A stretch of 57,184 nt of DNA from an uncultured Paracoccus sp. (GCF_937873615.1 NZ_CALMYP010000036.1:1-57184); one strand, 5' to 3'; numbered from the stretch's first letter, positions 1 through 9,423 are shown. Numbers and translations: made by a program. The notes: a model not told the origin generated them from the letters alone.

Positions 1-51
1 TCAAACTACTTCACCGCCACCGGATATGCATCAAGTTAAAATCGAAATGCT

Positions 52-1554
52 CTAGTATTTCGTTGATGCCTCGTCCTCATTGCCTGCTCGCTTTCCGAAC
101 CGGGGCGCCAGATAGGGCCAGATAATGCTGAACATCGCGACGGCCAGCAGCAGCCCGGAGACAGGACGGGTGAAGAACATCCAGGTCCCGTCATCGGCAT
201 AGGTGATGCCCCGGCGCAGGTTCAGCTCAAGCATGGGGCCAAGGATGAAGGCGAGGATGAAGGGACCGACCGGCAGGCGGCAGCGATCCATGATCAGGCC
301 AAGACCGGCAAATGCCAGCAGCAGCACATAGTTGAAGGCCGTGCTGGAGCCGACGAAGACACCCACGAAACCCAGAACAACCACCGCCGGGTAAAGATAG
401 TGATAGGGGATCTTCAGGATCGCCGGAAACAACCGCATCCCGAAATATTGCAGCAACAGCACCAGCACCGCCGAGATCATGGCCGTCAGGAACAGCGCAT
501 AGACCACGCCGGGATTGTTGGTGAACAGCAGCGGCCCGGCCTGAATCCCGTGGATCATCAACCCGCCCAGCAGGATTGCGGTCGTGCCGTCACCCGGAAT
601 TCCAAGCGCCACCATCGGGATCAGCGACCCGCCAACCGAAGCATTGTTCGAGGTCTCGGAGGCGAACACGCCGTCAATGCATCCCTTGCCGAATTGCTCG
701 GGGTGGCGCGATGCCGATTTCGCCTGTGCGTAGGCGACCATGTTTGACAGGCCCGCCCCCATGCCAGGCAGAAAGCCGATCCACAAGCCGATGAAGAACG
801 AACGGATGATGTTCCAGGCATTGTCGCGATACTCGCGCAGGCTGACGCCGAAGCCGCGAATATCCTTCATGTCGATTTCCGGCACCTGCTGTTGGCCACG
901 CGCGTAATCCGCAACCACCTGTTTCAGCGCGAAAAGCCCGAGCATCAGCGCGATCAGGTCCAACCCGCCGCCCAGATAAATGCTGCCGAAGGTAAAGCGC
1001 GGATAGCCGTCAATGGGCGCGAAACCGATGGTGCTGAGCAGCAGGCCCAACCCGGCCGAGGCCATGCCCAGGAAGATGCTGCCCCTCGATAGCGCCGCGA
1101 CCAGAGAGATTGCGCAGAAGCCAAGCGAGAAATACTCCCACGGTCCCAGTTTCAACGCCAGTCGCGCCAGTATCGGGCTGAGGAACATGGCGATCAGAAT
1201 GGACAGAACCGTGCCCACGAAAGACGCTGTGATCCCGGCGCCAAGCGCCTTGACCGCCTGGCCATTGCGAGTCATCGGGTAGCCGTCAAAGGTGGTGGCG
1301 ATGGATGATGGGGATCCAGGAATGCCCAGCAGGATCGATCCGATCAACCCCCCTGAGACGCCTCCCACCCAGATCGACACCAGCATGGCAAGCCCGACCT
1401 CCGACGGCATGCCGAAGGTCACCGGCAGCAGCAGGGCCACGCCAAGACCGCCGGACAGGCCGGGGATCGCGCCCAGAATGATGCCGATCGCGGTGGACAG
1501 AAGAATGATGAGGAAGGTCAGGGGCTGAAGCAGCATAAGGAAGCTGTCGATCAT
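52..1554 (-). CDS. tctA: TctA-family large permease subunit of a tripartite tricarboxylate transporter
   Basis: A 500-residue, very hydrophobic protein that fits the TctA family (usually about 500 residues, 10-12 membrane helices). The family forms the large inner-membrane channel that imports a carboxylate delivered by a periplasmic TctC protein, driven by the ion gradient. The N-terminal GAIPGLSGG stretch (about residues 28-36) is typical of TctA. It is the last gene of a minus-strand operon, 12 bp after tctB. The substrate cannot be read from the sequence; the linked esterase and metallo-hydrolase suggest an organic acid made or processed by ester cleavage. Family assignment is secure, substrate unknown. 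Confidence 0.95.
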   Translation of the reverse strand: MIDSFLMLLQPLTFLIILLSTAIGIILGAIPGLSGGLGVALLLPVTFGMPSEVGLAMLVSIWVGGVSGGLIGSILLGIPGSPSSIATTFDGYPMTRNGQAVKALGAGITASFVGTVLSILIAMFLSPILARLALKLGPWEYFSLGFCAISLVAALSRGSIFLGMASAGLGLLLSTIGFAPIDGYPRFTFGSIYLGGGLDLIALMLGLFALKQVVADYARGQQQVPEIDMKDIRGFGVSLREYRDNAWNIIRSFFIGLWIGFLPGMGAGLSNMVAYAQAKSASRHPEQFGKGCIDGVFASETSNNASVGGSLIPMVALGIPGDGTTAILLGGLMIHGIQAGPLLFTNNPGVVYALFLTAMISAVLVLLLQYFGMRLFPAILKIPYHYLYPAVVVLGFVGVFVGSSTAFNYVLLLAFAGLGLIMDRCRLPVGPFILAFILGPMLELNLRRGITYADDGTWMFFTRPVSGLLLAVAMFSIIWPYLAPRFGKRAGNEDEASTKY

Positions 1555-1566
1555 GATCCTTCCTCC

Positions 1567-2013
1567 TCAGACCAGAATGCCATGGGGCAGAAAGGCGCCC
1601 AGCATGGTCTTGAAGATCAGATGTACGGCCAGCGTCAACAGCGCGGCATAGACCGCGCCATGAAGCGCGTTCCGGCGCTCTGGCCCGGCAATGACCCAAT
1701 AGAGTGCAAAGCTTCCCGCGAGCGTCGCGATATGGAACCCGACCAGCCATAGCCCCAGAGCATAGCCGACCAGCAGCCCAGCCATAACCAGCCCGCGCTG
1801 CCATTCCCCGGACGGGATCGCGGGCTGCTCCCGCGCTGCGTGGCGCAGCAGCAGCCCCAGCCCGCAGATCACCAGGATCGCACAGGCCAGCATCGGAAAC
1901 AGCTTCGGGCCGGGATCGTTGTTGAAGGTGCGCACGTTGAACTGGGACGCGGCAATGACCCCGCCCGCGCCAATCGCAAGCAGTACAGCGCCAAGTGGCT
2001 TGTCGGTATTCAT
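1567..2013 (-). CDS. tctB: TctB-family small permease subunit
   Basis: A 148-residue membrane protein with about four hydrophobic helices and the NDPGPKLFP stretch near residue 31 that is common in TctB proteins. TctB is the small membrane partner of TctA. It lies between tctC (45 bp upstream) and tctA (12 bp downstream) on the same strand, the standard tctCBA order. Start is the ATG at 2013, preceded by a purine-rich GGAGGAGAGG. TctB proteins are poorly conserved, so position and helix pattern carry most of the weight. Confidence 0.9.
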   Translation of the reverse strand: MNTDKPLGAVLLAIGAGGVIAASQFNVRTFNNDPGPKLFPMLACAILVICGLGLLLRHAAREQPAIPSGEWQRGLVMAGLLVGYALGLWLVGFHIATLAGSFALYWVIAGPERRNALHGAVYAALLTLAVHLIFKTMLGAFLPHGILV

Positions 2014-2058
2014 CTGTCCTCTCCTCCCTCGGTCAAACGACCCCTTGATCCGATCGGC

Positions 2059-3018
2059 CTAAGGCGCAAGCCCGAGGCTATCGGCCAGACCGGCGATCTT
2101 GGCATCCTCGTCCGCGACCAGTGCCTGGGCCTCCTCGACGCTATATGCGCGGAACGTGCTGTCGGCGGCGTTCAGCCGTTCCTGAACCGTCGGGTCATCG
2201 GCCATGCCGGCGATGGCCGTATTGATTGCCTGCACCGTTTCATCCGGAATTCCCGGCGGTCCCCAGATGACCAGCGGCGCCAGCCAGGTGATATCGACGC
2301 CCTGGCTTTGACAGGTTTCGAGATCGGGATAGTCCGGATCAGGCTGCGGATCGATCATGCACAGCACGCGCATCTGCCCGGCTTCCTCGAACTGCCTGGC
2401 CGAGGCGGCGCCCAGATTGCCGATATCGATATGGCCCCCCTGAACACCGGCAACCTTGTCGACCTCGGCGGAAGCTTCGACAAGTCGCAGGTCGATATCC
2501 TCATTGGCCATCAATGCGCCCGCAATGAAATGCGTGCTGCCGCCAAGCGAGACACCGACTGTCCGCTCGCCCGGATGGGCGCGGGCATCCTCGACAAAAT
2601 CGCGCAGCGTCTGCCAGGGCGCATTCGCCCCGACCGCGAAGACCTGCGGCGGATAGCTTTGGGCGATGGCCGTCGTGGTGAAATCGCCAACCTGGTGATC
2701 GTATTTTCCGGTATGGGCGTTGACGAGCAGGCCGGTATGCATGAACAGCAAGGTCTGACCGTCGGGCGTCGCGGTACGCACCTGTTCGAAGGCGATGGTG
2801 CCGCCACCGCCCGGCTGGTCGATGACGACCACAGGCACCTCCAGCTTCTGTTGCAGGTAATCCGCGACAATCCGGCCCATGATATCGGTGCCACCGCCGG
2901 GCCGTGACGGGATCACCAGTTCGATCGGCCCCGAGGGCCAGTCGGCAGCCCCCGCCGACAGGGGCAGGACGCTGAGGCACATGGTGGCGGCAAGGCCGGC
3001 TGACTTGGGAAAACGCAT
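2059..3018 (-). CDS. TctC-type periplasmic solute-binding protein (first of two)
   Basis: A 319-residue protein with a Sec signal peptide ending near residue 24 (PLSAGA then ADW). It has the TctC/Bug hallmark PSRPGGGTD at about residues 35-44, followed by ARIVADYLQ-type helix residues. Bug/TctC proteins capture carboxylates in the periplasm and hand them to TctA/TctB. A good ribosome site (GGAGAG) precedes the ATG at 3018. It sits directly upstream of tctB. A second, distinct TctC gene (4896-5894) heads the same operon, so this transporter may have two feeding proteins. Ligand not predictable. Confidence 0.92.
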   Translation of the reverse strand: MRFPKSAGLAATMCLSVLPLSAGAADWPSGPIELVIPSRPGGGTDIMGRIVADYLQQKLEVPVVVIDQPGGGGTIAFEQVRTATPDGQTLLFMHTGLLVNAHTGKYDHQVGDFTTTAIAQSYPPQVFAVGANAPWQTLRDFVEDARAHPGERTVGVSLGGSTHFIAGALMANEDIDLRLVEASAEVDKVAGVQGGHIDIGNLGAASARQFEEAGQMRVLCMIDPQPDPDYPDLETCQSQGVDITWLAPLVIWGPPGIPDETVQAINTAIAGMADDPTVQERLNAADSTFRAYSVEEAQALVADEDAKIAGLADSLGLAP

Positions 3019-3054
3019 AATCTCTCCTCCGTTGATTGGTTCTGGGCGGTGCGA

Positions 3055-3963
3055 TCAGGGGGCAAGTGCCGTGCGCAGCCACCCCACAAGCGCCTGCCGG
3101 GCCTTCAGATGCCGGGCGTGACCCGCGATCAGGAAACCGTGGTCGCAATCGTGGTATTGGTGCACGGTCACATCGACCCCCGCGAGGATCAGCCTGCCGG
3201 CATAGCGCTGCGCCTCGAAGCGCAGCGGGTCCAGTCCGGCAGTGAGGATAAAGGCGGGCGGCTGGCCGTCCAGATCGGCCGGATCAGCCAGCACCGGCGA
3301 CAAGAGCGGGTCTGACAGGCGCGTCGGATCAGCCGCGTAAAGCGCATTGAAGGCCCGCAGCCGCGAGGCCGGAAAGATGCTGTGCGGCTCCAGCTTGTCC
3401 TCGACCGGCGTGACGCCGTCCAGAAAGGGATAGCTCATGAACTGCGCACAGAACCGGAAGGCGCCCGACCGTCTGGCCATCAGGCAGGTCGCTGCCGTCA
3501 GGTTGCCACCCGCGCTATGCCCGCCCATTGCAATCCGCGCCGGATCGACGCCAAGCACGGCCGCCTGATCGAAGGTCCAGACCGCGATATCGTGGCATTC
3601 ATGCAGCGCGGTCGGAAAGGGATGTTCGGGCGCAAGCCGGTAATCGACATCCAGAACCACCGCACCAAGCTGGCTGGAGAGATGTGCGCAGAACACCGTA
3701 TCGCGCTCCTGATAGCCGCGCACGAAGCCGCCGCCATGCACATTGATGACCAGCGGACGCAGCCCCTCTGCCGCAGCTTTCGGCACCAGCTTCAGCACCC
3801 GTGCATCGCCCACACGAGTCGGTACGGCGAGTTCCTCGACCGTGACCAGTTCCAGATCGGCCTTCATTTCTGGCGTCAGTTGCGTCGGCACCAGGGAACC
3901 GGCACGTAGCTCGACCGCCATCGCGGCACGTTCTTCCTGGCTCCAGTTGAATTCGTCGATCAT
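3055..3963 (-). CDS. Alpha/beta hydrolase, hormone-sensitive-lipase-type esterase
   Basis: A 302-residue cytoplasmic alpha/beta hydrolase of the HSL/acetyl-esterase family. The oxyanion-hole motif HGGGF is at 76-80. The nucleophile elbow is GHSAG with Ser150, where most HSL members have GDSAG. The triad is completed by Asp245 (AGLDPLR) and His275 (DHGF). No signal peptide. Its ATG overlaps the stop of the upstream metallo-hydrolase by 4 bp, so the two are translationally coupled. Likely reaction: hydrolysis of a small carboxylic ester or lactone. Its place in a carboxylate-uptake operon suggests it acts on the imported compound, but the substrate is unknown. Confidence 0.88.
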   Translation of the reverse strand: MIDEFNWSQEERAAMAVELRAGSLVPTQLTPEMKADLELVTVEELAVPTRVGDARVLKLVPKAAAEGLRPLVINVHGGGFVRGYQERDTVFCAHLSSQLGAVVLDVDYRLAPEHPFPTALHECHDIAVWTFDQAAVLGVDPARIAMGGHSAGGNLTAATCLMARRSGAFRFCAQFMSYPFLDGVTPVEDKLEPHSIFPASRLRAFNALYAADPTRLSDPLLSPVLADPADLDGQPPAFILTAGLDPLRFEAQRYAGRLILAGVDVTVHQYHDCDHGFLIAGHARHLKARQALVGWLRTALAP

Positions 3964-4802
3964 GCGGCCTCCTCCAGCAACTTGCGAATCTGGGCGATCC
4001 GTCCATCGATCAGGCCAGTCCAGATCGCGCGGTCGTGGAACGGGTTATGCCCGGGACGGATCTGATCGACCTTCTCCATCATCTCGACCTGCTTCGGATG
4101 CGAGCCAAGCGTGATATCCACCGGGATCTCGCGCAGCTTCAGCATGGAGTTCAGGAAATCCTGCCGGATCGACGCCGGCTGGCCCGAGCCTGCAAGCGCC
4201 GCGTCGCTCAGCGTGTTCAACCCCACGCCACCATGCATCCCGCAGAGCAGGGCCTCGCCATCCTCGCCCTCGGTTTTGAAGAAGAACGAAGTCGTCCCCG
4301 GCGTGTGCCCCGGCGACAGCACGGTGCGGATGCGACGGCTTCCCAACTGGACCGGCACGTCATCGTCAAAGAACCCGTCCGGCGTAAAGCTGCCAAAGGG
4401 ATAGCCTTCGTTGAAAATCTGGTCCGGGCGGTCATTCATGAACTGCCAGTCCTCGCGACTCATCATGACCTCGGCGCCAGAGTGTTCCAGCAAGCTGCGC
4501 ACGCCGCCGATATGGTCGTAATGCATATGGGAAATCAGGATCTTGCGGATGTCTGCCGGGTCGAAGCCCAGCTTGCGGATATTCTCCAGCACCAGATAGA
4601 CCTGCGGCTGCATCGTGGTGTCGATCAGCGCCAGCCCATCATCCGAGGCAAGCAGATAGGCGCCGACCCAGTTATTGCCGACATAGAAGGTATCCTTGGC
4701 CACCTGGAACGGTTCGTTCGCGACCTCCCAGGGCCGCTCGCAGCCCTGGCACAGGCATTCATAGGGATCGGTCGGCAGCGGCGGAAGCGGCTTGCGGGTC
4801 AT
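3960..4802 (-). CDS. Metallo-beta-lactamase-fold hydrolase
   Basis: A 280-residue MBL-fold enzyme with the metal motif HMHYDH at residues 92-97 and a second histidine in SPGHTPGTTSFF. No signal peptide is visible, so it is probably cytoplasmic and not an exported beta-lactamase, although the general shape resembles the B3-like MBL subgroup. An unusual N-terminal cysteine cluster, CLCQGC (residues 16-21), could bind a metal or be redox active. It overlaps the esterase by 4 bp and follows the second tctC gene. Role inferred: hydrolysis of a lactone, ester or thioester in the same pathway. Fold sure, substrate unknown. Confidence 0.85.
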   Translation of the reverse strand: MTRKPLPPLPTDPYECLCQGCERPWEVANEPFQVAKDTFYVGNNWVGAYLLASDDGLALIDTTMQPQVYLVLENIRKLGFDPADIRKILISHMHYDHIGGVRSLLEHSGAEVMMSREDWQFMNDRPDQIFNEGYPFGSFTPDGFFDDDVPVQLGSRRIRTVLSPGHTPGTTSFFFKTEGEDGEALLCGMHGGVGLNTLSDAALAGSGQPASIRQDFLNSMLKLREIPVDITLGSHPKQVEMMEKVDQIRPGHNPFHDRAIWTGLIDGRIAQIRKLLEEAA

Positions 4803-4895
4803 CGGCAGGCTCCTGATTGTTGGTCTTGCATGAGGCGACCGCCCGGTGCCGCGATTCGGGGCACCGGTAACGCGATCACCATTCTCTTTGCGGGC

Positions 4896-5894
4896 TCAGT
4901 TCAGGCCCAATGCAGTCGCGGTCTCGCCGATACGGGCATCGGCATCCGTCAACTGCCTGGTCATGTCGGCCTCGGTCAGCGGCGTCACCGGCATTCCCAT
5001 CTTGTTTAACTGATCGGCCACCGCCTGATTGCCAAGCGCCGCGCCGACCGCATCATGGATGGTCGTCACCAGCGCCGGATCCATGTCCCTTGGACCAAGC
5101 ACAAGGAAATCAAACCCGAAGATCGTGCTGGGGAAGCCCTGTTCGGCTACCGAGGCGACCTCTGGCATGGCGGGGTCACGTTCAGGATTGCCCGCGATCG
5201 TTCCCAGCACCCGCAAGGCGCCGGTCTCGACATATTGCTTGGTGCCGGGCGTGTTGATCAGCGCGGCATTGATCTGCTTGCCCTGAAGCTGCACCAGCTT
5301 GTCGGCATCGCTGCCTGCCTCGACAAAGCGGAATTTCGCACCGCTGTCCTTCTCCAACAGCCCGCCCATGAAATGGGTCGAACCGCGGATCTGCACGCCA
5401 AGACTGATCTTCTCGGGTTCAGCCTTGGCCGCATCGACCAGATCCTGCACGCTCTGATAGGGGGAATCCGCTGGCACCGCGAGCGCATAGCTGCCGCCCA
5501 CCGACATCACCGCAAGCGGGGTAAAGACCTCCAGCGGGTTATTTGGATAAGCGCCAGTGTGATAGGCGGTCAGAAGCGAGGTATGAAAGAACAACAGCGT
5601 CTGCCCGTCGGGGTCGGCATTGCGAACCTGTTCGGCGGCCACTGCACCGCCACCACCGGGCGCATTGACGACGACGAAGGGCGCGCCCTCTGCCTGTTGC
5701 AGGGCCTCGGCGACGATCCGCGCCACGGCATCGGTGCCGCCGCCGGGGCTGGCCGGAACCAGAAACTGAACCGAGCCCTGAGGCCACTCGGCCTGTGCCT
5801 GCGCCCCGGTTGTGCCAAGGGCGATACATGCCGTGGCAAGGGCCAGTGCCAGCACGCCGCGCCGACTGTGACCGAAAGGTTGATTGGCTGTCAT
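4896..5894 (-). CDS. TctC-type periplasmic solute-binding protein (second), operon head
   Basis: A 332-residue TctC/Bug protein with the PASPGGGTDAVARIVAE signature after the signal peptide. The signal region contains SRRGVLALALA and ends near AQAQA; the paired arginines make Tat export possible, Sec equally so. It is the first gene of the minus-strand operon, 102 bp from the divergent LysR gene, and is separated from the MBL gene by 93 bp. It is clearly different in sequence from the TctC at 2059-3018, so it is not a recent duplicate. The two may have different ligands feeding one TctAB pair. Confidence 0.92.
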   Translation of the reverse strand: MTANQPFGHSRRGVLALALATACIALGTTGAQAQAEWPQGSVQFLVPASPGGGTDAVARIVAEALQQAEGAPFVVVNAPGGGGAVAAEQVRNADPDGQTLLFFHTSLLTAYHTGAYPNNPLEVFTPLAVMSVGGSYALAVPADSPYQSVQDLVDAAKAEPEKISLGVQIRGSTHFMGGLLEKDSGAKFRFVEAGSDADKLVQLQGKQINAALINTPGTKQYVETGALRVLGTIAGNPERDPAMPEVASVAEQGFPSTIFGFDFLVLGPRDMDPALVTTIHDAVGAALGNQAVADQLNKMGMPVTPLTEADMTRQLTDADARIGETATALGLN

Positions 5895-5996
5895 GAAATC
5901 TCCTCCCAGAACTTCATTTCATTGAGGTTAAGAGGAATTTGGCATAATGAAGAAATAAGAAATAACCCCGATGTATAAGTTAAGCTTTTACCTGAG

Positions 5997-6980
5997 ATGG
6001 CCACCGATTCCCTGACCCTCTTGCGCCGGCTGATGGCGCGCGGACGTCTGCGACATATGCAGGCCCTGGTCATGCTGGATGACCTGCGCAGCATGAGCCG
6101 CGCCGCCGATGCCATGGGCATGACCCAGCCCGGTATGACGCAACTGGTTGCCGAACTTGAACAATTGCTGGATGCGAACCTGTTCCTGCGCCATGCCCGG
6201 GGGGTCGAGCCGACGTCGACGGCACTGGCGCTCTTGCCGGTGGCTCGTCGTATCATCGGTGCCTCCGAAGAAGGGGCGGAGGTCATCGCCTCGCATAATC
6301 GCCGCGACGGTGGCCTTGTCCGAATCGCCAGCACGGTCGCCGCGCAGGGCGGCATGATCCCGCAGGTCGTGCCGCGCTTTGCCGAAGCCTATCCGGACAT
6401 CCAGCTGCAACTGGAATCTGTCGTCGGGCAGTCGCTAGATGCCTCTTTCGGCAATGACGAGTTCGATCTGGTCTGCTGCCGCCGTCGCGAGGTCGTGCCC
6501 GATAAATGGGTCTGGGTCTATTGCCGCGAGGACGCCCTGTCGGTTTTCTGCAATGCCTCGCATCCCCTGGCCCCGACGGGGCGCGCCAGCATGGCCCAAC
6601 TGGCCAACGAACGCTGGCTGTTAAACCATGTCGCGACCATCGCCCGCCATCATTTCGACGAGATGCGGCGAAAGGCCGGCTGGACCAGAATTCGCGAATT
6701 GCAGGTGATCAGCCGCATCCCGGCACTGGTCTGGATCATGCTGGATGCCAGCGACGCGGTTTCGCTTCTACCCGACAGCGTGGTCGAGTTGTGGACCTCG
6801 AAAGGGCAGATGGTCCGGCTGGATACGCCAATGACGCTGCCGCTGGCGCCATTGGGCTTTTATTGGCGCCCCGACCGCGCGGGCCTCGCCACCAGACTGT
6901 TGGCCGAGGCATTCATGGAACAGTCACAGGACCCACCCCCTCAACCCGGAGACAACCGACATGTCCGACCAGAGTCCTGA
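5997..6980 (+). CDS. LysR-family transcriptional regulator, probable regulator of the tct operon
   Basis: A 327-residue LysR-type protein. The winged HTH lies around residues 20-80 (SRAADAMGMTQPGMTQ, then LEQLLDANLFLR), with a periplasmic-binding-like effector domain after about residue 95. It is transcribed divergently from the tct/esterase operon with 102 bp between start codons, the classic LysR arrangement, so control of that operon by an imported or derived metabolite is the simplest reading. The intergenic stretch is AT-rich. The 3' end overlaps the DUF3237 gene by 20 bp, tying that gene to the same pathway. Confidence 0.93.
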   Translation: MATDSLTLLRRLMARGRLRHMQALVMLDDLRSMSRAADAMGMTQPGMTQLVAELEQLLDANLFLRHARGVEPTSTALALLPVARRIIGASEEGAEVIASHNRRDGGLVRIASTVAAQGGMIPQVVPRFAEAYPDIQLQLESVVGQSLDASFGNDEFDLVCCRRREVVPDKWVWVYCREDALSVFCNASHPLAPTGRASMAQLANERWLLNHVATIARHHFDEMRRKAGWTRIRELQVISRIPALVWIMLDASDAVSLLPDSVVELWTSKGQMVRLDTPMTLPLAPLGFYWRPDRAGLATRLLAEAFMEQSQDPPPQPGDNRHVRPES

Positions 6981-7470
6981 ACAAGCCGCTGATCAAATTG
7001 CGGAAACCATCCTGAACCAGACGCCCCCGCAACACCCCAGCTTGCGGCTGGTTTTTGAAGCCCTCGTCGATGTGACTGATCGCATTGATCTTGGCACTGG
7101 CCCGCTTGGCCCGCGCTTCATCGTGCCAATCACTGGCGGCATCTTTCGCGGTGGTCCGGGGCTGGAAACCCTGCGCGGAAAGGTCCTGCCCGGCGGTGCC
7201 GACCGGCAGCAGTTACGCCAGGACGGGGTCAAGGAACTGGATGCGCTATACGAGTTGAAGGCCGAGAACGGCACCATCCTGACGGTGCGCAACCGCGTGC
7301 TGATCGACGATCCGGGCGACCAGCCGCGCTACGCCATGTCACGCATCCAGATCACCGCGCCCGAAGGCGAATGGGCTTTCCTGAACCGGCGCCTGATTCT
7401 CGGGACATTGCAATCCGCCCGCCCGGCCCGCAGCGCGGTGATCATCAGGGGCTGGCAAGTCGACGGCTGA
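6961..7470 (+). CDS. DUF3237 domain protein
   Basis: A 169-residue cytoplasmic protein matching the DUF3237 family (typically 150-170 residues): PRFIVPITGGIFRGG near residue 56, then GGADRQQLRQDGV, and repeated beta-strand character. The family has no established reaction; members often sit in carbon-compound degradation clusters. Its ATG lies inside the end of the LysR gene (20-bp overlap) after a GGAGACA ribosome site, so it is co-transcribed with the regulator and probably belongs to the neighbouring tct pathway. Family call is reasonable, function unknown. Confidence 0.8.
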   Translation: MSDQSPEQAADQIAETILNQTPPQHPSLRLVFEALVDVTDRIDLGTGPLGPRFIVPITGGIFRGGPGLETLRGKVLPGGADRQQLRQDGVKELDALYELKAENGTILTVRNRVLIDDPGDQPRYAMSRIQITAPEGEWAFLNRRLILGTLQSARPARSAVIIRGWQVDG

Positions 7471-7792
7471 AGGGGTCGTCTCAAGGACACCTGCCGACGG
7501 GCGGCGAATGGTCCGTGCCGGATTTGCCTGAGGCTTCAACTCTCGAACGGGATTTCTTCCGAGATAGGTGAGTGCGCGGTGCGGTTGGTTCTCGATATCG
7601 AGGATCGTCTTGGGTCTTGCTCGCAGGCAGGAATGTCTGTCACGGCAACGATCGGTGGTAACGGTTTGACACAGGACTGACGCGCCATGTGAATCACCTT
7701 CGCCAACCTGGAAGAACAAACGCGTCCGGCTCGGTGATTGCCAGCAAGCTGGGCTTGCGTTATCGGGGGGCAACTTCACGAAAGGAATGGCG
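7471..7792. other. Gene-free stretch upstream of purM
   Basis: About 320 bp with no convincing gene. A consensus -35 hexamer TTGACA is at 7666-7671, but no strong -10 follows at the right distance, so it is only a possible purM promoter element. On the minus strand, 7617-7537 reads as a short peptide with HRALTYLGRNP, faintly like the end of IS3-type transposases; with no other IS3 motif in range this is probably a decayed remnant or chance. No riboswitch-like structure was recognised. Confidence 0.4.
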
Positions 7793-8839
7793 ATGGCCGA
7801 GGACAAGAAGGGTCTTTCCTATGCGGATGCAGGCGTCGATATCGACGCCGGCAACGAGCTGGTCGAGCGGATCAAGCCTGCCGCTGCCGCCACCAAACGG
7901 CCCGGCGTGATGTCGGGCCTCGGCGGGTTCGGGGCGCTTTTCGATGTGAAGGCGGCGGGCTTCAATGACCCGGTGCTGGTTGCCGCGACCGATGGCGTCG
8001 GCACCAAGCTGAGGATCGGCATCGACACGGGCGAGCCTGATGGGCTCGGCATCGACCTGGTGGCGATGTGCGTCAACGATCTGGTCTGCCAGGGGGCGGA
8101 GCCCTTGTTCTTCCTAGATTATTTCGCCACCGGCAAGCTGTCGGTGGATGAGGGCGCGCGCGTCGTGACCGGCATTGCCGAGGGCTGCCGGCGGTCCGGC
8201 TGCGCGCTGATCGGGGGCGAGACGGCGGAAATGCCGGGCATGTATCACGATGGCGATTTCGACCTTGCCGGTTTTGCCGTCGGCGCGATGGAGCGTGGCA
8301 CCGAATTGCCGCAGGGCGTGAGCGCGGGCGATGTGCTTCTGGGCCTCGCCTCGGACGGGGTGCATTCGAACGGGTTTTCGCTGGTGCGCCGCGTTGCCGA
8401 AGCTGCGGGGCTCGGCTGGGGCGATGCCTCGCCCTTCGGGGCGGGCACGCTGGGGCAGGGGTTGCTGGTCCCGACCCGGCTTTACGTCAAGCCGGCGCTG
8501 GCGGCGATCCGCGCCGGCGGTGTGCGTGGCCTTGCCCATATCACCGGCGGCGGGCTGACCGAGAACCTGCCGCGCATTCTGCCCGAAGGCCTCGGGGCCG
8601 AGATCGACCTTTCCGCATGGTCGCTGCCGCCGGTCTTCCGCTGGCTGGCCGAAGCCGGGCGGATCGCCGCGCCGGAAATGCTGAAAACCTTCAATTGCGG
8701 CATCGGCATGGTGCTGGTCGTCGCCCCCGAGCGCGCCGAGGCGCTGGCAGCCTTGCTGGGCGAGGCGGGCGAGACCGTCTTCCGGCTGGGCGAAGTGGGC
8801 GGGGACAAGGGCATCCGCTATCGCGGCGAATTGGCGTGA
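7793..8839 (+). CDS. purM: Phosphoribosylformylglycinamidine cyclo-ligase (AIR synthetase)
   Basis: A 348-residue PurM. Family markers seen: [12 protein letters not shown] at the N terminus, [42 protein letters not shown] and [13 protein letters not shown]. It makes aminoimidazole ribonucleotide from FGAM and ATP in the cytosolic purine pathway. Two in-frame ATGs lie 6 bp apart; the ribosome site AAGGA at 7782-7786 touches the first (7787) but is well spaced for the second, so 7793 is preferred. The stop overlaps the purN start. Confidence 0.96.
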   Translation: MAEDKKGLSYADAGVDIDAGNELVERIKPAAAATKRPGVMSGLGGFGALFDVKAAGFNDPVLVAATDGVGTKLRIGIDTGEPDGLGIDLVAMCVNDLVCQGAEPLFFLDYFATGKLSVDEGARVVTGIAEGCRRSGCALIGGETAEMPGMYHDGDFDLAGFAVGAMERGTELPQGVSAGDVLLGLASDGVHSNGFSLVRRVAEAAGLGWGDASPFGAGTLGQGLLVPTRLYVKPALAAIRAGGVRGLAHITGGGLTENLPRILPEGLGAEIDLSAWSLPPVFRWLAEAGRIAAPEMLKTFNCGIGMVLVVAPERAEALAALLGEAGETVFRLGEVGGDKGIRYRGELA

Positions 8840-9423
8840 AACGTGTCGCCATCCTGATCTCGGGCGGCGGGTCGAACATGGTCCGGCTGGTCGAGAGCAT
8901 GACCGGCGATCATCCGGCGCGCGCGGTGCTGGTCGGTGCGAACGATCCGGGCGCGGGCGGGCTGTCCAGGGCCCGCGATCTGGGCATCGGGACCTTCGCC
9001 GTCGATCACCGCCCCTTCGGTCGCGACCGCGCCGCGTTCGAGGCCGAATTGCTGCGCCATCTCGATGCCGCGCAACCCGATATCGTCGCACTGGCCGGTT
9101 TCATGCGCATCCTGACGCCGGATTTCATCCGCCATTTCGAAGGTCGGATGCTGAACATCCACCCCTCGCTGCTGCCGAAATATCCCGGGCTGCACACCCA
9201 TGCCCGCGCCATCGAGGCCGGCGACCGGGAAGCCGGCGCCACCGTGCACGAGGTGACGGCCGATCTCGATGCCGGGCCGATCCTTGGACAAGTGCGGGTG
9301 CCGGTGCTGGCGGGCGACACACCCGATGATCTGGCGGCGCGGGTGCTGGTGCAGGAGCATCGGCTTTACCCCGCCGTGTTGCGCCGTTTCGCAGCCGGAG
9401 AACGTGGCCGGCTGGACCTCTGA
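8836..9423 (+). CDS. purN: Phosphoribosylglycinamide formyltransferase (GAR transformylase)
   Basis: A 195-residue PurN that uses 10-formyltetrahydrofolate to formylate GAR in purine synthesis. It starts at a GTG that overlaps the purM stop (GTGA, 4 bp), giving [15 protein letters not shown]; a longer upstream reading would run through purM and is not credible. Catalytic and folate-site motifs are present: [25 protein letters not shown] (with the conserved Asn-His-His pattern) and [14 protein letters not shown]. Length is normal for the family (about 190-215). The purMN pair is a standard arrangement. Confidence 0.95.
   Translation: MKRVAILISGGGSNMVRLVESMTGDHPARAVLVGANDPGAGGLSRARDLGIGTFAVDHRPFGRDRAAFEAELLRHLDAAQPDIVALAGFMRILTPDFIRHFEGRMLNIHPSLLPKYPGLHTHARAIEAGDREAGATVHEVTADLDAGPILGQVRVPVLAGDTPDDLAARVLVQEHRLYPAVLRRFAAGERGRLDL

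Noticed and set aside
1-51. Part of a gene at the left edge
   Set aside because: The 51 bp beyond the tctA stop contain no frame or motif that can be supported.
8617-8835. Longer N terminus for purN
   Set aside because: It overlaps purM in another frame; the GTG at 8836 overlapping the purM stop gives the normal PurN start.
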